A DNA stretch of 64,000 nucleotides from Siphlonurus alternatus (Eukaryota > Arthropoda > Insecta > Ephemeroptera > Siphlonuridae): positions 38,946,203-39,010,202 of the forward strand of contig OX463779.1 in the NCBI GenBank assembly GCA_949825025.1, given 5' to 3'. The position numbers were made by a program, and so were the translations under genes. How positions within the stretch are numbered: position 1 is the stretch's first letter; each line of letters begins with the position of its first letter. This document shows positions 25,409-36,829 of the stretch, piece by piece. The notes under the pieces were generated by a model that was not told where the DNA came from, searched no databases, and saw only the letters and a list, made by a program, of their open reading frames with translations.

Positions 25409-25625
25409 GGTAACTTTACATGAAAAACAGCCACCGAAGTGACACGATATCGGTGCACTTGCTTGCACTTGCTTGCACTTGCTTGCACTTGCTTGCACTT
25501 GCTTGCACTAGCCATCTTGATTTAAGTCATAATTTTACCTTACGTTGTGAATTTCCAACAAAACATGGCTACCATAGGAATCCACTGCAAGTGCGCTTAA
25601 ATATTACAAATCATGTAAACCCACC
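25409..25625. mobile_element. TTAA-associated miniature element with internal repeat expansion
   Basis: The left end GGTAACTTTACATGA follows TTAA (25405-25408). The right end TCATGTAAACCCACC is followed by TTTA, a near-match. It belongs with the elements at 22985 and 27773. Its body contains the 10-bp tandem array at 25455-25509. The open frame across it (25420-25689) is largely produced by that array. Confidence 0.6.
25455..25509. repeat. 10-bp minisatellite (GCACTTGCTT), about 5.5 units
   Basis: Perfect head-to-tail copies of GCACTTGCTT lie within the miniature element. The duplicate at 25276 contains only one GCACTTGCT at the equivalent place, so the array expanded after or independently of the duplication. 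Confidence 0.9.
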
Positions 25626-25629
25626 TTTA

Positions 25630-27077
25630 GCCCGCACACAGAGTGGCCGGGGGTTGTGTAATACTTCCAGGAACAAATCCTCTGTATGACATCACCGACC
25701 TATTTTAAGTAATGAGGATTTGGTATGATTTATATCACGATTATTATTGCATGGAAAATGCATTAAGAAATTTATCATTAAAAAATCATGAAACAATTAA
25801 TTATAATAAAAAAGAAAATAACACATTTTCTTCATCATCAGCTGATTAAAATCTGTGCGGTCTAGATATCTCTCGGTGTGGTTCAACTTAGTTACGGAAT
25901 TAAACGGCATGGTATATAAGAAGAACATATGTTTCGGCACATGTGTAGTAGTTTTATTAGCTAGGATTATATAACATTTTATACTACTTATATAATATTT
26001 TTTTAAACATTTATTGTTTACATTATACTTAATATGGCTTAATTTGCTTCATATATACTTTAATATCCTCAACAAATTGTAAATACAGACATAATAAGTT
26101 CTCATAATACAAATTAGTATTATAGTACAAGCTGTAATATAATTTCATATCTTCAACTGTACAGTACATACACATTGACGTATAATTTTTTTGTTTGGTT
26201 ATTAATATTTAATGCTATAATGTCATGTATACTGATCACATCACCAATTCCCAGCATCATTTTATTTAATTAAAATATTATGATAATCAGTACACAATGC
26301 TATGCTTCTCAAATATCATACTGAAAGTGCCATGTAGTAATTAAATTTTAATCTCAAATATAATACAATAAATATTAATATCACTTGATTGAATTATATT
26401 TTTATTATAGTATAGTCAATAGGACAGCATCAAAGAGCTTAAATATAAGCTTACTGACAGCATGTAGGATATGCAACAATCACTCTGTCCTAATTCACTA
26501 TTTATAATGATTATAACTGCATTGCATGTACACCTCAAGATACCACGAATGTCACTCTTGCTTTGCTTGTGGGCATTGCCACGCCTTCTATATGAAAGTG
26601 TATTGAACTTGATTTTTTTCTGGATATTCTTGACATGGAACTCTATACTTACCTTTCCTAAATTTGTAAATATTCATCTCTTTTGAACCTATAGACCTAT
26701 AGTACCAAGAGATGGCGCTGACATCTAAAAATTTTGCTCTTTGCATCGAGGATACGGCAATACCATGGGAAGAATCACAAAAATTATCAAATTTTTAGAA
26801 AAGAATTCACTTACGAAGTTGAAATATATATTTTTTATATTTGTCCGAAAGTATTTGACAACTAATTATGGTGTTGTCATTTCTGTAAAATTATGCTGTG
26901 GCTGCTGACGGAGCATTTACATGATAGTTACAATGTTAATAATATATAGTAATCCTCGCCAGACGCACGTAGTTCCAGCAGTTACCACTAGGTTCGCACT
27001 AACTTTATGACGCCAATATACATCTCTATCAGCAAAGCAGACATTACAGGGGTAAAGTTCATGATGTCCCGAGGTGT

Positions 27078-27081
<4 letters not shown>
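25630..27081. other. AT-rich non-coding stretch
   Basis: No exon recognised. The frame at 26471-26686 lacks domain features. Confidence 0.55.

Positions 27082-27159
<78 letters not shown>
27082..27159. repeat. (TA)n microsatellite, about 78 bp
   Basis: An uninterrupted AT dinucleotide array, able to form a cruciform. Its length may be affected by assembly. Confidence 0.97.
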
Positions 27160-27163
<4 letters not shown>

Positions 27164-27768
27164 GGAGAAATGAAGTTGTTAAGATTTAATAAAATGATTT
27201 AATCTATAATAGCTTTCATGTTTATATAGGTAAATAAGTAGACACTATAAGAAAGAAAAAGTACTTTTGATTACAGGTATAGGTATATATAAATATAATA
27301 TAGCAAAAATATTAGCTGTGATGACTAAGTAAAAAATATTATCTTTATAAAGTTTGAACTTAACAGCCTTCTTCTCTTCCTCCGTTTTATGCCTCCCATG
27401 ACGTAACTATAATACCAAACAACTATCTTTAGCTTACACACATGCGAATATATAGTACGTATAAGAGATATGAGATGATATCCAAACAGCATCCCTCAGT
27501 CCATGTCACTTACTAAGTATGACGAGCGTTATTTTCTATTTGCCAAAAGGTCAACATAAAAGGTCATCATCATCATATATGACTAGAGATGTCTTTTCAA
27601 TGCAAGCTCGTTAGTTTTTGAAGCTCAGGTCACATCAGAGGTTATACTCACGAGAAAAAAAAACAGCACCCACATAAATCTATAAGGTATAAAAATGTTA
27701 ACTAGAGCGGTATATATACGAGCTTGCACATCATGTAAAGTAATTGGTCGAGTTCAAAAAGTTCAATA
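27160..27768. other. AT-rich non-coding stretch
   Basis: Nothing recognised. Confidence 0.55.
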
Positions 27769-27772
27769 TTAA

Positions 27773-27950
27773 GGTGGATTCACATGAACGTCACGATTCG
27801 ATTTTAATGCACGAGTTTCAAGTGAAAAATTGCATCAACAAAGATATGCATTGATGCTCTTTTTTATCACCAAATATGGACAACTATAAGTGAAATTTAC
27901 AGCAAATACGTTTTATTCATGTCGCTAGAAATGAACCATGTAAACCCACC
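27773..27950. mobile_element. TTAA-flanked miniature element (178 bp)
   Basis: TTAA flanks both sides (27769-27772 and 27951-27954). The left end reads GGTGGATTCACATGAACG and the right end CATGTAAACCCACC, which are imperfect inverted repeats. The subterminal CACGATTCGATTTTAATGCAC resembles the corresponding region at 25300-25345, placing it in the same family. This is the best-bounded copy of the family in the window. Confidence 0.75.
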
Positions 27951-27954
27951 TTAA

Positions 27955-28740
27955 TAGTATTATTACTTTTTCTGTAAATTAATATTTGTTTGGAGAAGTC
28001 TTAAAAAGAATTGTTATTCACAGGCGCCTTGTGGTGTCCTTTTTTAATCTTATGGGCCCGCCCATAGAGAAGTAATAACTTACATGTTCAGGTAATGTCT
28101 TCACCTGTATAGTTACTACTAACTAAACTGATGAAAAGCTTTACTGACAATCTAAGACATATCAGTAAAAAAAAGCTTAGTTCGTCGAAATGGATATAAA
28201 ATAATGTACGGTTAAAAATCGTTATGGGCGAGCTGCAAAAATATATTCGTGTAGGTGTCATTGTGTTTTCTCAACCTGGTGCCCACCTGAGACGACCTGA
28301 GGACCAAAAAGATAACATGCCAGGTTGTGTAGAGATTTACCTTAGAACAAGGAATTGTCATGCAAATTAACACAACTTCATTAATATAATAAAAAAATAA
28401 AACAAAAGGTTAAAATAAAAAAGTTCAATTTTTTTTTTATAAATAAAATGATTAATGATATAAAATGCAATATAAGTTTAATTAGATTAAACTTGTAACA
28501 TTTTTTGACCAAGCCTTAATTTATATTATATTTATTATTATAATTGATGATACAATAGAATAAGGAGGAAAAAAAAAAGGTCTATCATGATAAAATAAAA
28601 TGTTTGACGTGTTTAGTTTGAGAGCTTGGCTGAGGGACATGAAGGTTGATCGTAGAGATGATAACATCGTCTTGGTGTGCTGGTGGTGTGAGGCCACAGT
28701 AAAATGATGGGATTGTGTCTCCTCGAGTCATTCTCGCGTC
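27955..28740. other. Non-coding stretch
   Basis: No exon recognised. AT-rich, rising in GC after about 28620. Confidence 0.5.
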
Positions 28741-29040
28741 TGCAGACTCACTGGTCCAGGTACCACTCTCTCTCCCTCCCTCTCTCCCTCTCTTCTAGTT
28801 TCTCTCCCTGGAGTTCTCTCCCTCTCTTCCATTCTCTCTCTATTGCTCTTCTTGCATCTCTGCAGCCTCCAAAAATGATCCAGATGAAAACCACGCTCTC
28901 TCTCCCGCTCTTCTAGTCTCTCTCCAGTTCTATAGCATCTTTGCAGCCTCCCTGGTCCAGAAATCAGCCTCCTGTCTCTTTCTCTCTCCTCACATCCCCG
29001 CAGCCTCCATATGGTCCAGATATAAACTCTCTCCCCGGTC
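28741..29040. repeat. Pyrimidine-rich degenerate tandem repeat
   Basis: The pattern GCAGnCTCCnTGGTCCAGnT followed by CT-rich sequence occurs four times (starting about 28741, 28861, 28942 and 29000) with shrinking spacing of roughly 120, 81 and 58 bases. The CTCTC filler makes long open frames on both strands (Ser/Leu-rich on +, Glu/Arg-rich on -) that are not credible proteins. Confidence 0.65.
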
Positions 29041-29170
29041 ACCACGGTGTCGGCTGCTCACACAGCGGCGTGGCGCGAAGGTTATCGGGCGCCATTGTGT
29101 GGCCCATCTCTTGAGGCCAACAGGCGACTACGGAAGACCTCGCCCTTACCGACACACAGCATGCCAGTAA
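29041..29170. other. Small CpG-bearing GC island
   Basis: A locally GC-rich segment with several CpG dinucleotides (GGCGTGGCGCGAAGG, ATCGGGCGCC) directly after the pyrimidine-rich repeat. It might be regulatory or an untranslated exon. No coding signal or clear splice pair was found. Confidence 0.35.
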
Positions 29171-30522
29171 TTTGTCTCCCACTCTCCACACCTCCGTAAT
29201 ATAAAATATTCTAACCTAACCTCCCTTCAAAAAGTTGTGTCTTCTTTCTTTTGTATACCTTTTTTTTTATATGCAGCTCATTATAATATAGGGATGACAT
29301 GCTAGATTGTGTCTCATTAATACAAAAAGGAATTTGTGACGCTACAAAACTAAAAATAAATGAAGTTTAAAATCTATTGTTTGTTTAAAAAAAAAAACTA
29401 TTTCAAATAAAAAAAATAAAAGAGTTAAATTTAATGGAATTTTACTAAAACTGAAAAAAGAAAATGGAGTAACATTTTTGTTTAAGTTCTTTTTTTTGGG
29501 AAAAATAAATTAAAATCTCCTATAGAATTGTACTAACAATTCTATTGTATATTGTATAATATGAAAACAGGTTAAGTTGGTAATTGAAATTTATGAGTTG
29601 TGTTTTGTATTTTGTTCATTTGCTGGACTGGCAATGAGATATTAATTATTTATATACAGCTAGCAAGCAATTATACATGTAGTTTCTAATGAATTAGTCA
29701 TTACAACGTTATAGGACCACTTGCTAGCTGTGTGAAGGTAATGAAATGCCTCAGTGGACTCTCCGTATGAGCACCATGAGCACCAAAAAGCTTACACTAT
29801 TAACCATTTGAATAAAACGGAGAACATGTCATAACAAATTCAAGCAAGAAAAAAAAAAATGAAATTTATTAAACCATAAATTGTTATATTTTTGATGATA
29901 TAAACAAAATTTTACACATCATATAATAAACTTTGATATACCACTGATAGATTAATGGTATGTTCATGTACAATGTCATTGTATATAAACCATAGTCAGT
30001 ATAAAATAGGGTAGTTATATCATGTGTACATTCACCACCACATTTATCTACAACAAAATCTTCATGCACTTCTCAACATTATTTTTTAGGAATTGTGAAA
30101 TTTATTTTAACAACAATTATTATATGCGTTTTCTCTCAATTTCAAACCCTAAAAAACGATTCTTGGTGATCTCTGTATGCAAATTAGAAGGTAGTTGAGA
30201 TACTTTTGACTGTTGGTGTACATATATGACACTTATATAACCACCTTCCTTCAATGTCACATCTACTCATGATGTGATATGTGTTAATTTAAATTTACAT
30301 AAAGTAGCGTGATGATGATTTTCACATATTGAATTCATTTCCCATGGTGGTATATATCCGTGTGTTAAGTGACGTCATACTGCTTCTCATATTTCGTTCT
30401 TATGTGTCAAGATGATCACATTGCATGTCGAGGAAGAGGGGGGGGGTAGTGAAGGGATTGTCTGGAGGATAGGGGGGCGTGGTGGGAAGAAGATGCGGCT
30501 GAGGTTTATTTCTAGAGCAGGT

Positions 30523-30537
30523 GGGTGGGTGGGTGGG
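30523..30537 (+). other. G-quadruplex motif
   Basis: Four GGG runs separated by single T bases on the + strand, a textbook pattern for a stable parallel quadruplex. Further G-rich sequence lies just upstream (30431-30486). It is about 1.45 kb before the Robo exon on the strand that would appear in the transcript. Confidence 0.75.
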
Positions 30538-30711
30538 ATGCTTTGAACTATGCCGGGTAGTGGCGGCCAAGTACAAGGGTTACCAACATTACAAAACCTT
30601 TTGTCACACAAACTAAAAGCATTAAATAAAAAAAATATTGTCATCTTGTTTTTTAAAAGAACATTGCTATGTGTCTGTTCTGTTAATATATACAGTTGTG
30701 CTAATGGAACC

Positions 30712-30735
30712 TTCTCTCTCTCTCTCTCTCTCTCT
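30712..30735. repeat. (CT)n microsatellite, about 24 bp
   Basis: A perfect CT dinucleotide run followed by poly-T. Confidence 0.9.
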
Positions 30736-31967
30736 ATTTTTTTTTTCTCATCGTGTGTGTTTCTTGTTCAATTGTTTTTATCTTACTGTAATGGATACAT
30801 CGTTTGCAAGCTCTTAAAGCTCATTGGTACTTTTACATAAAAAACTATCTAGACCTATATTATTATGCTACTGTTGCGGCGGTGTATTTAAGACAAATGA
30901 TTAAAAGGGATTACAACTGTTTCTTATATACATTGCAGGTTTTGTATGCCTGGTATTTATTAAGCTACTGTTGACAGTTTACAATAGCAAAAACTAACCA
31001 GATTTTATATTTTTTATTTACAATATGATATATGTATGTATATTTTTTTTATCTTATATACAAAATACTGTAATTTTTTTATTATACAAGAAGTACAAGT
31101 AAGGCTCTATGATAAATTTTTTAAAAAAACTGTCATTAAAAATATAAGTTATTACAGTAATAAATGGTTGTTGATGATTCATTTTTTGCGTGAATGACGT
31201 GTTATTTTTTTATTGCCATATAGTGCTGCAATTTTTACTTATATTATAGCACGTTCCTAAATACCCTACCTATTTTTTTTTTATTCGTACTTTAAAAGTT
31301 CATTAGCATTACTAATTACATGCTATAGCTTATAATAGAAAACAAATAAGAAATCATTATGATTTTTTTTTTTCTTTTTCGGCGAGCTCATGAGAGTAAT
31401 AGGCTAAATTTTGACGTTAATTTATTTATACCTATTAGTTATATAGCTGTTTCCAATACACCGTATAACAGGTGATTTATGTGATGTACATTTTTATAAC
31501 TACTCTTCTTATAATGAATAATTTAAGCACAAATTAGTAAACATAAAAATAAAAAGTACTTAACCAAATTTTTTAAATAAAGTTTGAAGTAGACTCCATC
31601 AGTCATCAGAGTCTCAATAGAAAAAAAAAAAAAAAAAACTCTTACTTAGTCCATACGCTATATTGTATGGTATGTAATATACATTCAGCAATAACATCGT
31701 TTCTTTCAAACCTTAAAAATTTGCTTTTTTCCAATCTTTTATCCTGTATAAAAAAGAAAGCAGAAATGAGTGGAAATGACGTAATTCTTGGGCAAATTCA
31801 AAGGCCTGAAATACTGTAGTCTACTTAAAAAAAAATGTAATTAAAAGGCAGTTTTGAAATGAAATTAAGCTGAGTCGTAGAAAAAAGTAGTTTTATCTGT
31901 TATATCTTAATTTCGGCTCTCGACATGACATACTTCAAATTTTACAATTTGTCACCTCCATCTGACG

Positions 31968-31989
31968 TTGTTCTCCATTTTGTTCTCAG
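31968..31989 (+). promoter_or_regulatory. Splice acceptor of the Robo Ig1 exon
   Basis: A T-rich tract with TTCTCCATTTTGTTCTCAG ends in AG at 31988-31989, immediately before the first Robo-like residues. It is a good polypyrimidine-AG acceptor and sets the phase-1 entry of the exon. Confidence 0.85.
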
Positions 31990-32304
31990 GTCAATTCCGT
32001 TCTCCACGGATCACAGAGCACCCTTCAGACATAACGGTGGCCAAGAACGAGCCGGTGACCCTCAACTGCAAGGCTGAAGGTCGTCCCGAGCCCGTGATCC
32101 AATGGTTCCGTGGCGAACACGGAGAACCGGTGCGCACCGCACCCCAGGACCCCAAGTCGCACCGGGTGCTCCTGCCCACCGGCTCGCTGTTCTTCCTACG
32201 AGTGGTGCACGGCAAGCGAGAGCAGGACGGAGGGGTGTACTGGTGCGTGGCCAGCAACGAGGCGGGCGTCGCAAGGTCAAGGAATGCAACCCTCGAAGTC
32301 GCCG
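31990..32304 (+). CDS. Roundabout (Robo) receptor exon encoding Ig domain 1
   Basis: Internal exon of 315 bp, phase 1 at both ends, bounded by an AG acceptor and a GTGAGT donor. It encodes about 104 complete residues forming one I-set immunoglobulin domain. Counting from the Gln after the split codon, the disulphide cysteines are C26 (LNCKAEG) and C85 (DGGVYWC), the core tryptophan is W38 (IQWF), and N98 (NAT) is a possible glycosylation site. The segments [35 protein letters not shown] and [11 protein letters not shown] are characteristic of Robo Ig1. In known Robo proteins this extracellular domain binds the second leucine-rich domain of Slit, giving axon repulsion at the midline. The exon is strikingly GC-rich against its introns. 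The signal-peptide exon, other Ig and fibronectin domains, transmembrane segment and cytoplasmic motifs are not visible here, so robo versus robo2/lea is unresolved. Confidence 0.93.
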
Positions 32305-32310
32305 GTGAGT
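32305..32310 (+). promoter_or_regulatory. Splice donor of the Robo Ig1 exon
   Basis: GTGAGT follows the codons for LEVA plus one base. This is a consensus donor and matches where the Ig1 fold ends in Robo. Confidence 0.88.
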
Positions 32311-32782
32311 ACCTTGAAGGGTGATATGCGAGCTCTTAATCTAAAAATGTATAAATAAAAAAAGAATAAATATTGTTAATTAATAAATTTTACTTTTTTT
32401 TTTTTGAACATATATTTTTATTGTAAAAGCTCGTAATTAGTGTGTTTTAATTGTTTATTTACTAAGTTTCTCTCATCGCGTATGTGTGCCGCAGTTGATT
32501 ATCATACACAAAAGACCTGAGTTTTTGGTTCAAAATTTTTATACACAAAGTTCTACAGCAAATTTCTCTCAATACATGTCTTCTGCTGAAAAGAAAATCC
32601 TCGTATATATAAATTATATATATATACATATATATTTTACTAAGTATTGGAAGTTTTATCATTATGAACATAATTATATAATATAATATTATTTAGCTGC
32701 AGCTAAATATTAACTAATATTTCCACTTTATATAGACAAATATTATAATTTTATGTAAATTGAAGTTTATAAGCAATGTTAA
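32311..32782. other. Start of the downstream robo intron
   Basis: AT-rich intronic sequence with no second Ig exon. The frames at 32462-32686 are in A/T-rich sequence and show no domain. Confidence 0.55.
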
Positions 32783-33200
32783 AGGGGTACCAAAGTGAAT
32801 ACTTTTTTTACATATTCGGGCAGCTAAGAATTATTCTGATATCCCTGTGTCTCAATATTTTCGTAAAATGCCTAGTTATTTTAAAATTAATTATTTAGTT
32901 TGAAAAATGAGTTTGATAACCGTTGGTTGATTCAAGTCGGTGCGCGCCCGCCGCAGCCGCTGATACGACGAGAATCTCCCGCGAATCGGGGGAACCTCCT
33001 CCCGCCCCCTTCTTGTCGTATCACCGGCCACTGCGACCGCGGGGATGCTTGAATCAACCAACGGTTTTCAAACTCACTTTTCAAACTAAATAATTAATTA
33101 TAAAATAACTAGGCATCTTACGTAAATATTGAGCCACAGGGATATTAGAATAATTCGTAGCTGCCCGAACATGTAAAAAAGTATTCACTTTGGTACCCCT
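32783..33200. mobile_element. TTAA-flanked foldback element with a GC-rich core (418 bp)
   Basis: TTAA flanks it (32779-32782 and 33201-33204). The terminal AGGGGTACCAAAGTGAATAC is repeated inverted at the right end. The arms match for about 155 bp with some substitutions and one or two small gaps, through GTTGGTTGATTCAAG, and similarity resumes at GATACGACnAGAA. The middle (about 32938-33053) is GC-rich and unlike the AT-rich arms. Non-coding; probably a piggyBac-type miniature element carrying a distinct core, inserted 0.48 kb into the intron after the Robo Ig1 exon. Confidence 0.8.
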
Positions 33201-33204
33201 TTAA

Positions 33205-34342
33205 GCAAAAATATTATAAATAAACAAAGCGAAATCTAAAATTTACATTTTAAACTTCTGCAATTCATCCGTATCAATTTAATTAATATCGTCTCTTTGT
33301 CACTTAATTATAATTAATTCAACCTGATGACAAATTAAAACTTATATATCTTCAAGTCTTTCCTCCTACATGCAGTATTAAGTAAACACGCATCTACTTT
33401 ATAGTTTTCTGTATATTATAAATTTTTTAATTACATATCAAGATTTTAATTAAATATAATTACTATAATAAATTAAAACTTTATAAAATATTGAATGAAG
33501 GTAAATAATAAGAAAAATTATAATTACGATGTACAGACACATACTATAAACCAACAGACCGTGAATTGCTATATAAAAAGAACATACATATATACCGGTA
33601 ATTTATTAATTAATTATTCATCTCTCGTGAGTATACTCTAAATAATTAGCTCTATACTTGCTTCTCTCTATAATCCAGCAGCAAGGATGCAATTTAATGT
33701 TAATGAGAAGGTAGCCAGCACGAGTACATTAATATATAATAATATAGAGGTGTATGATTTTTATGAGTGGGCGTTTTCACGCAGTAGTTTTATTTATAAT
33801 TAATTATTACCATTCATGCTGGTATAATAAAACTGTATAAAATGTTATCTTACAATAATTAAGATAAAAAAGAAAATTACTTTGATAATATAAATTGAAG
33901 CAGCGTGAATAAGGTAATTTGAAAATGTGTTATTTCCTGTCAAATATAAAACCCATTACGCAGGAGAACATGATCGATTTTATAACCATCATTTTCATTC
34001 TGTTTGGGCTATATTGGGAAATGAATTTGCTTGGTTTGGTTGGTACTCGACAAGGTAATTGAATGGAGCCAACAGCTGTGATGAGTTCGTGTGATGCACC
34101 GTAGCTTCTCTCTGTCAGGCTATTAGCATCTCCATCAGATGGGGCAGACTGACGACAGACGAGCATTTTCACTTTGGCACCCGCGGAAATGCCAACGACA
34201 AAATATTATTATTAAAAAATATTATGATAAAAAAAATACTTATTAATAAACTTTTTACCCTTTTTAAAACTATAAAAGGGATAGATTAGTGCTGGCATAA
34301 ACATGACCTAATATAAATTTAATATTTAGACTGAAGATGAGG
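33205..34342. other. Intron-like AT-rich stretch
   Basis: No exon recognised. The frame at 33930-34172 on the minus strand has no domain pattern. Confidence 0.5.
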
Positions 34343-34459
<117 letters not shown>

Positions 34460-35795
34460 AGCAACAATACAGTATTATTAATAAATATATACTTTTAAAA
34501 AGAACTCCACCTTAAAGACTAAAAAATAAATTCTTTGGGTATGTAATAACAAAGTGTAGTAAATTATAAAGTTGATTGGTAATACTTCTTTTTTTACACG
34601 CTTAAAGTGTTCTAGATTATAGAGCATGTAAAATATTTTTTTTGTCAAGTTTAAGGTGTGGAGTACACGCCCCGTAACGTTAAATGGCCGAGAAAATCCT
34701 TTTAGGAAGACCGCCCACCTTAATACTGTACCTTTGCAAAAAAGTTTTTATTTTAAAGTTCAATATTGGCTCGTTGTCGTCTTGGGTGTCGTGCTTATGG
34801 TCTTATAACTTTTATATACTGCCATGGTAGTATACCTTCTCCCTTATATAGAGTATTATAATAATATACCTTTTGGGAGGTCCTATATAGTGGGCGAATG
34901 CGACAATGTGATTTATATTTTAGTACTTCTACACTCAAAAAATATAAAATTTATCCATGACTAACTTTTTTTTCCATTTTATTAAAATAAAAATTGTTGT
35001 TTAATATTGTTATCATGTGTGAAAAAAATAATGTTTTTAAAAGGTTAAACTATTATGCGTGACAAATTAAATTTATATTTTATTATACCTTTGAAAAATC
35101 AAGTTAAATTTATACATTTATTATTTAAATGATAAAAACAAAATGCGAATTTAAACGTTGGTAAATTAACTTATGTGTGTGTGGGTTTTAATATACAGTA
35201 CTTGATGACTTGGTCACATGTCTCTTTATATACAATGTAGATGTCACCAAGCTGCAATGTAAATCTCATCATTGTCTAAACTATTATATCGTGACTTAAG
35301 GTTAGAAATGCCTTATCGTGACATAATCTAATGTAATATCATATTAGATAATATACTTTAGGGAGTTCTTATATAGTTTGGTTCACGTACGGAGGTCTCT
35401 GTGGTAACATTGCAAGTTATTATACAAAAGCATGACCTCACAATGTTGTTGTGTATAATGGTATAAAGGAAACGTTATATATTTTAGATCCCTCTACGCA
35501 AAACGTAATAATGTAATACTCTTATAGCATCCCTAGTTGTTTACCCTCTAGCTGTGTAGTTCAATTTAAAAAAAAAAAAAGTAAAACTAGTTTTATATAA
35601 CAATGCAATTTACTTACCGCAATGCTGTAGGATCTCTCGTGCAATTAGATTCATCTTTTTCGATTTAAAAACACGTAGTAATATAATATGAGGTCATATT
35701 CTAGAATTCCTCTTCAATAATTTTATACATAATTTATAACAAGTTTCATCTTTTGATTTTTTTTTTTTTTTACTATGATAATTATCATGACTTTA
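34460..35795. other. Intron-like AT-rich stretch
   Basis: No exon or element border recognised. An A run lies near 35567-35580 and a T run near 35758-35771. Confidence 0.5.
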
Positions 35796-36827
35796 CTGTC
35801 GCCGTCATAAGTCGGTGCACTCCGACTTTGGAGTGTTGTAGCTGAGAGCTTAATTGGCGTAGACGATATTAAAAAATACTGGCACACGCAGAATCTTATT
35901 CTCTATAAGAAAATGTTAATTTTATATTTTTGGAGCAAAAATTAAAATTTTAGCGAATTTTTTTATAACGCAAGGTCGGGTAAAATCAACGGTTTTTCCG
36001 AGTACCTCGGGTTTAAAAATTCACAGAAAATCAGAAAATTAAGTTATAACAACGAACTTTTTAAAATAAATGGGCCAAGTTGTCTTTAACGCAATGCTGT
36101 AAGTTTAATTTTCATAAATTAATTAGTTAATTTTTAATTAATTAAGAACTAAGAAATCGATCTCCTCCCTGGAAAAACATTTTTCCGGAAAATCAAGTAC
36201 GCCATCCTAAGGGTACTAATATTAGTCAACTTTTGTGGGAAGCACATTTTTCATTTAAGTCTTTGTTAATTTTTAATTAATCTTTTTCCCTATTAGCGGG
36301 TGTTTGATGACGTCATCAAACACCCGCAAATAGGGAAAAAGATTAATTAAAAATTAACAAAGACTTAAATGAAAAATGTGCTTCCCACAAAAGTTGACTA
36401 ATATTAGTACCCTTAGGATAACGTACTTGATTTTCCGGAAAAATGTTTTTCCAGGGAGGAGATCGATTTCTTAGTTCTTAATTAATTAAAAATTAACTAA
36501 TTAATTTATGAAAATTAAACTTACAGCATTGCGTTAAAGACAACTTGGTCCATTGATTTTAAAAATTTCGTTGTTATAACTTAATTTTCTGATTTTCTGT
36601 GAATTTTTAAACCCGAGGTACTCGGAAAAAACGTTGATTTTACCCGACCTTGCGTTATAAAAAAATTCGCCAAAATTTTAATTTTTGCTCCAAAAATATA
36701 AAATTAACATTTTCTTATAGAAAATAAGATTCTGCGTGTGCCAGTATTTTTTAATATCGTCTACACCAATTGAGCTCTCAGCTACAACACTCCAAAGTTG
36801 GAGTGCACCGACTTATGACGGCGACAG
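35796..36827. mobile_element. 1032-bp spacer-free palindrome (foldback element)
   Basis: It starts CTGTCGCCGTCATAAGTCGG and ends with its complement. TA lies on each side (35794-35795 and 36828-36829). The two 516-bp arms meet exactly at the centre (between 36311 and 36312) within TTTGATGACGTCATCAAA. The arms differ at roughly a dozen positions by eye with no net gap, so identity is about 97-98 percent. No protein is encoded. The TA duplication suggests mariner/Tc1-type mobilisation. The absence of any loop is unusual, because long perfect palindromes are unstable. A transcript would fold into about 500 bp of double-stranded RNA. Confidence 0.85.
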
Positions 36828-36829
36828 TA

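Larger units (their letters stand above)
29171..31989. other. Probable robo intron upstream of the Ig1 exon
   Basis: AT-rich sequence ending in a splice acceptor at 31988-31989. It holds a G-quadruplex motif (30523-30537), a CT microsatellite (30712-30735) and an A run (31621-31638). No other Robo exon was recognised. Confidence 0.55.

Noticed and set aside
28704..29045. Open frames of 70 and 105 codons on opposite strands
   Set aside because: Composition is that of the CT-rich degenerate repeat, with Ser/Leu on one strand and Glu/Arg on the other; no domain.
31991..32358. Other-frame open reading frames over the Robo exon
   Set aside because: They are shadows in alternative frames and the opposite strand of the GC-rich Ig1 exon, with no family match.
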